Assembly: GCA_027494135.1 (NCBI GenBank)
Contig: JAOSJK010000012.1
Location: 982,795-1,046,794, forward strand
Length of the DNA: 64,000 bases
Direction: 5' to 3'
DNA from: Acidimicrobiia bacterium
GTDB taxonomy: Bacteria > Actinomycetota > Acidimicrobiia > IMCC26256 > PALSA-610
In this document: positions 62,896-64,000 of the stretch, in pieces
Layout of the letters: each line of letters begins with the position of its first letter
Position numbering within the stretch: position 1 is the stretch's first letter
The notes under the pieces: model-generated
Databases searched by the model: none
Told to the model about the DNA's origin: nothing
What the model saw: only the letters and a program-made list of their open reading frames with translations
Made by a program: the position numbers and the translations under genes

Positions 62896-63731
62896 TACTC
62901 GCTCTTCCAGATCGCTCGTAGCGTCTCGATGCCCTGCTCGATTGCTCGCTCGAGTTCCGCCGGTGTCGGTCCGGTTACCGTGAGTTCCGCTCGATCGGCG
63001 AGCACGTGAGCCGTGTTGCGCATCTGTCGTTCCGTCTCGAGGGTGATCGCGACCGAGTGGTCGGAGTTCCTGAGCGTGGCGGCGGTCTCGGTCGTGGCCG
63101 CCTCGAAGATGATCGTTGCGATCGCCTCGCGAACGATCTCCGATGGGTCCGGCGGTGCGCCACCTTCGTTGGCCTCGAGGACCCACTGCGCGATCTCGGC
63201 CGCGGCGCGCCGCTCCTCGTCGTCCTCGATCGTCCCGTCGGGAAGCGGCCCGCACACCGCGCTGACGATCTGGCGCGTCACGTCGATCGGGTCGTCCACC
63301 GCCCGCAGCCGGTCGTAGTCGAGCCCGAGCTCGGCGAGGACCGTGGCGTTTCCTGTCCGGAGCGCGTACGCGGCCGCGGCGGCCCGGCCGGCTCGTGACG
63401 ACGAGCGGGCTGTGCTGCGCTGCGCGCCGCCACCCCGCCCACCTCCGCCTGCCCCCGGACCAGCCCGTCCTCCGCCTCCGCCTCCGCCCATACCGCCTGG
63501 GCCGTCTCCGCCGCCACTGGGGCGCGGTCGAAAGAGGCCGATCGTGGGGAGCAGGGACTCGGGCGGGAGCGGCGGGCGATCGGGTCGATTCTCGGGCGGA
63601 GGGCGATCGGGCGGTTCTCGGTCGTCCCCAGGCGGCGATGGCGGGGGACTGTCAAGCCAGTTCGTGATCTCATGCCGGAGGTCACCGCCCGCCGCGCCAC
63701 CTCCCCCGGTGTAGGAACCCTTCGTGCCCAC
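62895..63731 (-). CDS. qatB: QatB-like protein
   Basis: MGTKGSYTGGGGAAGGDLRHEITNWLD N-terminus, Gly/Pro-rich linker, helical C-terminus; overlaps qatC start (GTAG). Confidence 0.8.
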   Translation of the reverse strand: MGTKGSYTGGGGAAGGDLRHEITNWLDSPPPSPPGDDREPPDRPPPENRPDRPPLPPESLLPTIGLFRPRPSGGGDGPGGMGGGGGGGRAGPGAGGGGRGGGAQRSTARSSSRAGRAAAAAYALRTGNATVLAELGLDYDRLRAVDDPIDVTRQIVSAVCGPLPDGTIEDDEERRAAAEIAQWVLEANEGGAPPDPSEIVREAIATIIFEAATTETAATLRNSDHSVAITLETERQMRNTAHVLADRAELTVTGPTPAELERAIEQGIETLRAIWKSE

Positions 63732-63732
63732 C

Positions 63733-64000
63733 TCAGGAGCCTCCGCCGAGCGTCTTCAATGCGTTTCGGATTGGCGCTTTGGTGGCCTCGCCCGTCCACT
63801 TCTCGATCACGGCGTCGAAGCCGCTGGTGCCCGCGAACAGCAGGATCGTCGCCGGCTCCAGGTCGTCGGCCGGCGTCGTTCGGAGCAGCCGCACGGCGGT
63901 CTCCGTGGCGTTCGGGTGAAGTCGACACACTCGAAGCAACCCAGTGATCGCGGCCACCTGTTCGGACGGGCGGTCGCGTCCGAGCGCGCCAGATGTTGGG
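63733..64000 (-). CDS. C-terminal part of a CDS running off the window; QatA (KAP-type NTPase) expected by position
   Basis: Open to the window edge in frame ...EQVAAITGLLRVCRLHPNATETAVRLLRTTPADDLEPATILLFAGTSGFDAVIEKWTGEATKAPIRNALKTLGGGS; assignment by synteny only. Confidence 0.5.
   Translation of the reverse strand, partial: PTSGALGRDRPSEQVAAITGLLRVCRLHPNATETAVRLLRTTPADDLEPATILLFAGTSGFDAVIEKWTGEATKAPIRNALKTLGGGS

Overview
High-GC actinobacterial-type window (Acidimicrobiia-like by feel; taxonomy not verified). Five blocks: (1) 1-3.24 kb: end of a mobile element, with a cation-efflux/DUF3703 cassette, a tyrosine integrase, and the 3' half of a tRNA-Met that looks like an att scar. (2) 3.4-46 kb: a large copper/heavy-metal and redox-stress island (ArsR/DUF305, CsoR-CopZ, GAF histidine kinase + NarL-type regulator, BlaI-M56 pair, TlpA/CcdA/Lgt, two P1B ATPases, cytochrome b, phosphoketolase-acetate kinase-phosphoglucomutase/GH65 operon, ABC exporter, cupredoxin). 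(3) 46-47 kb: alpha/beta hydrolase. (4) 47.2-58.4 kb: a Tad/Flp pilus locus ending in a LysM-BTAD protein. (5) 58.5-64 kb: a minus-strand block recognised as a QatABCD-like antiphage system (QatA only as a partial C-terminus at the window edge), extended by an uncharacterised protein and an AlbA_2/Schlafen-type protein. Reading intergenic DNA by eye revealed two putative regulons: an 8-copy dyad ATCCG-TAGYNNNNC-CGGATGGC, two copies flanking the NarL-type two-component operon, and five ACA-N3-TGT-centred dyads near the BlaI-M56 pair. Many conserved genes are broken by single-base shifts, often near G/C runs, which suggests residual assembly indels. All assignments come from reading motifs; no database search was run.
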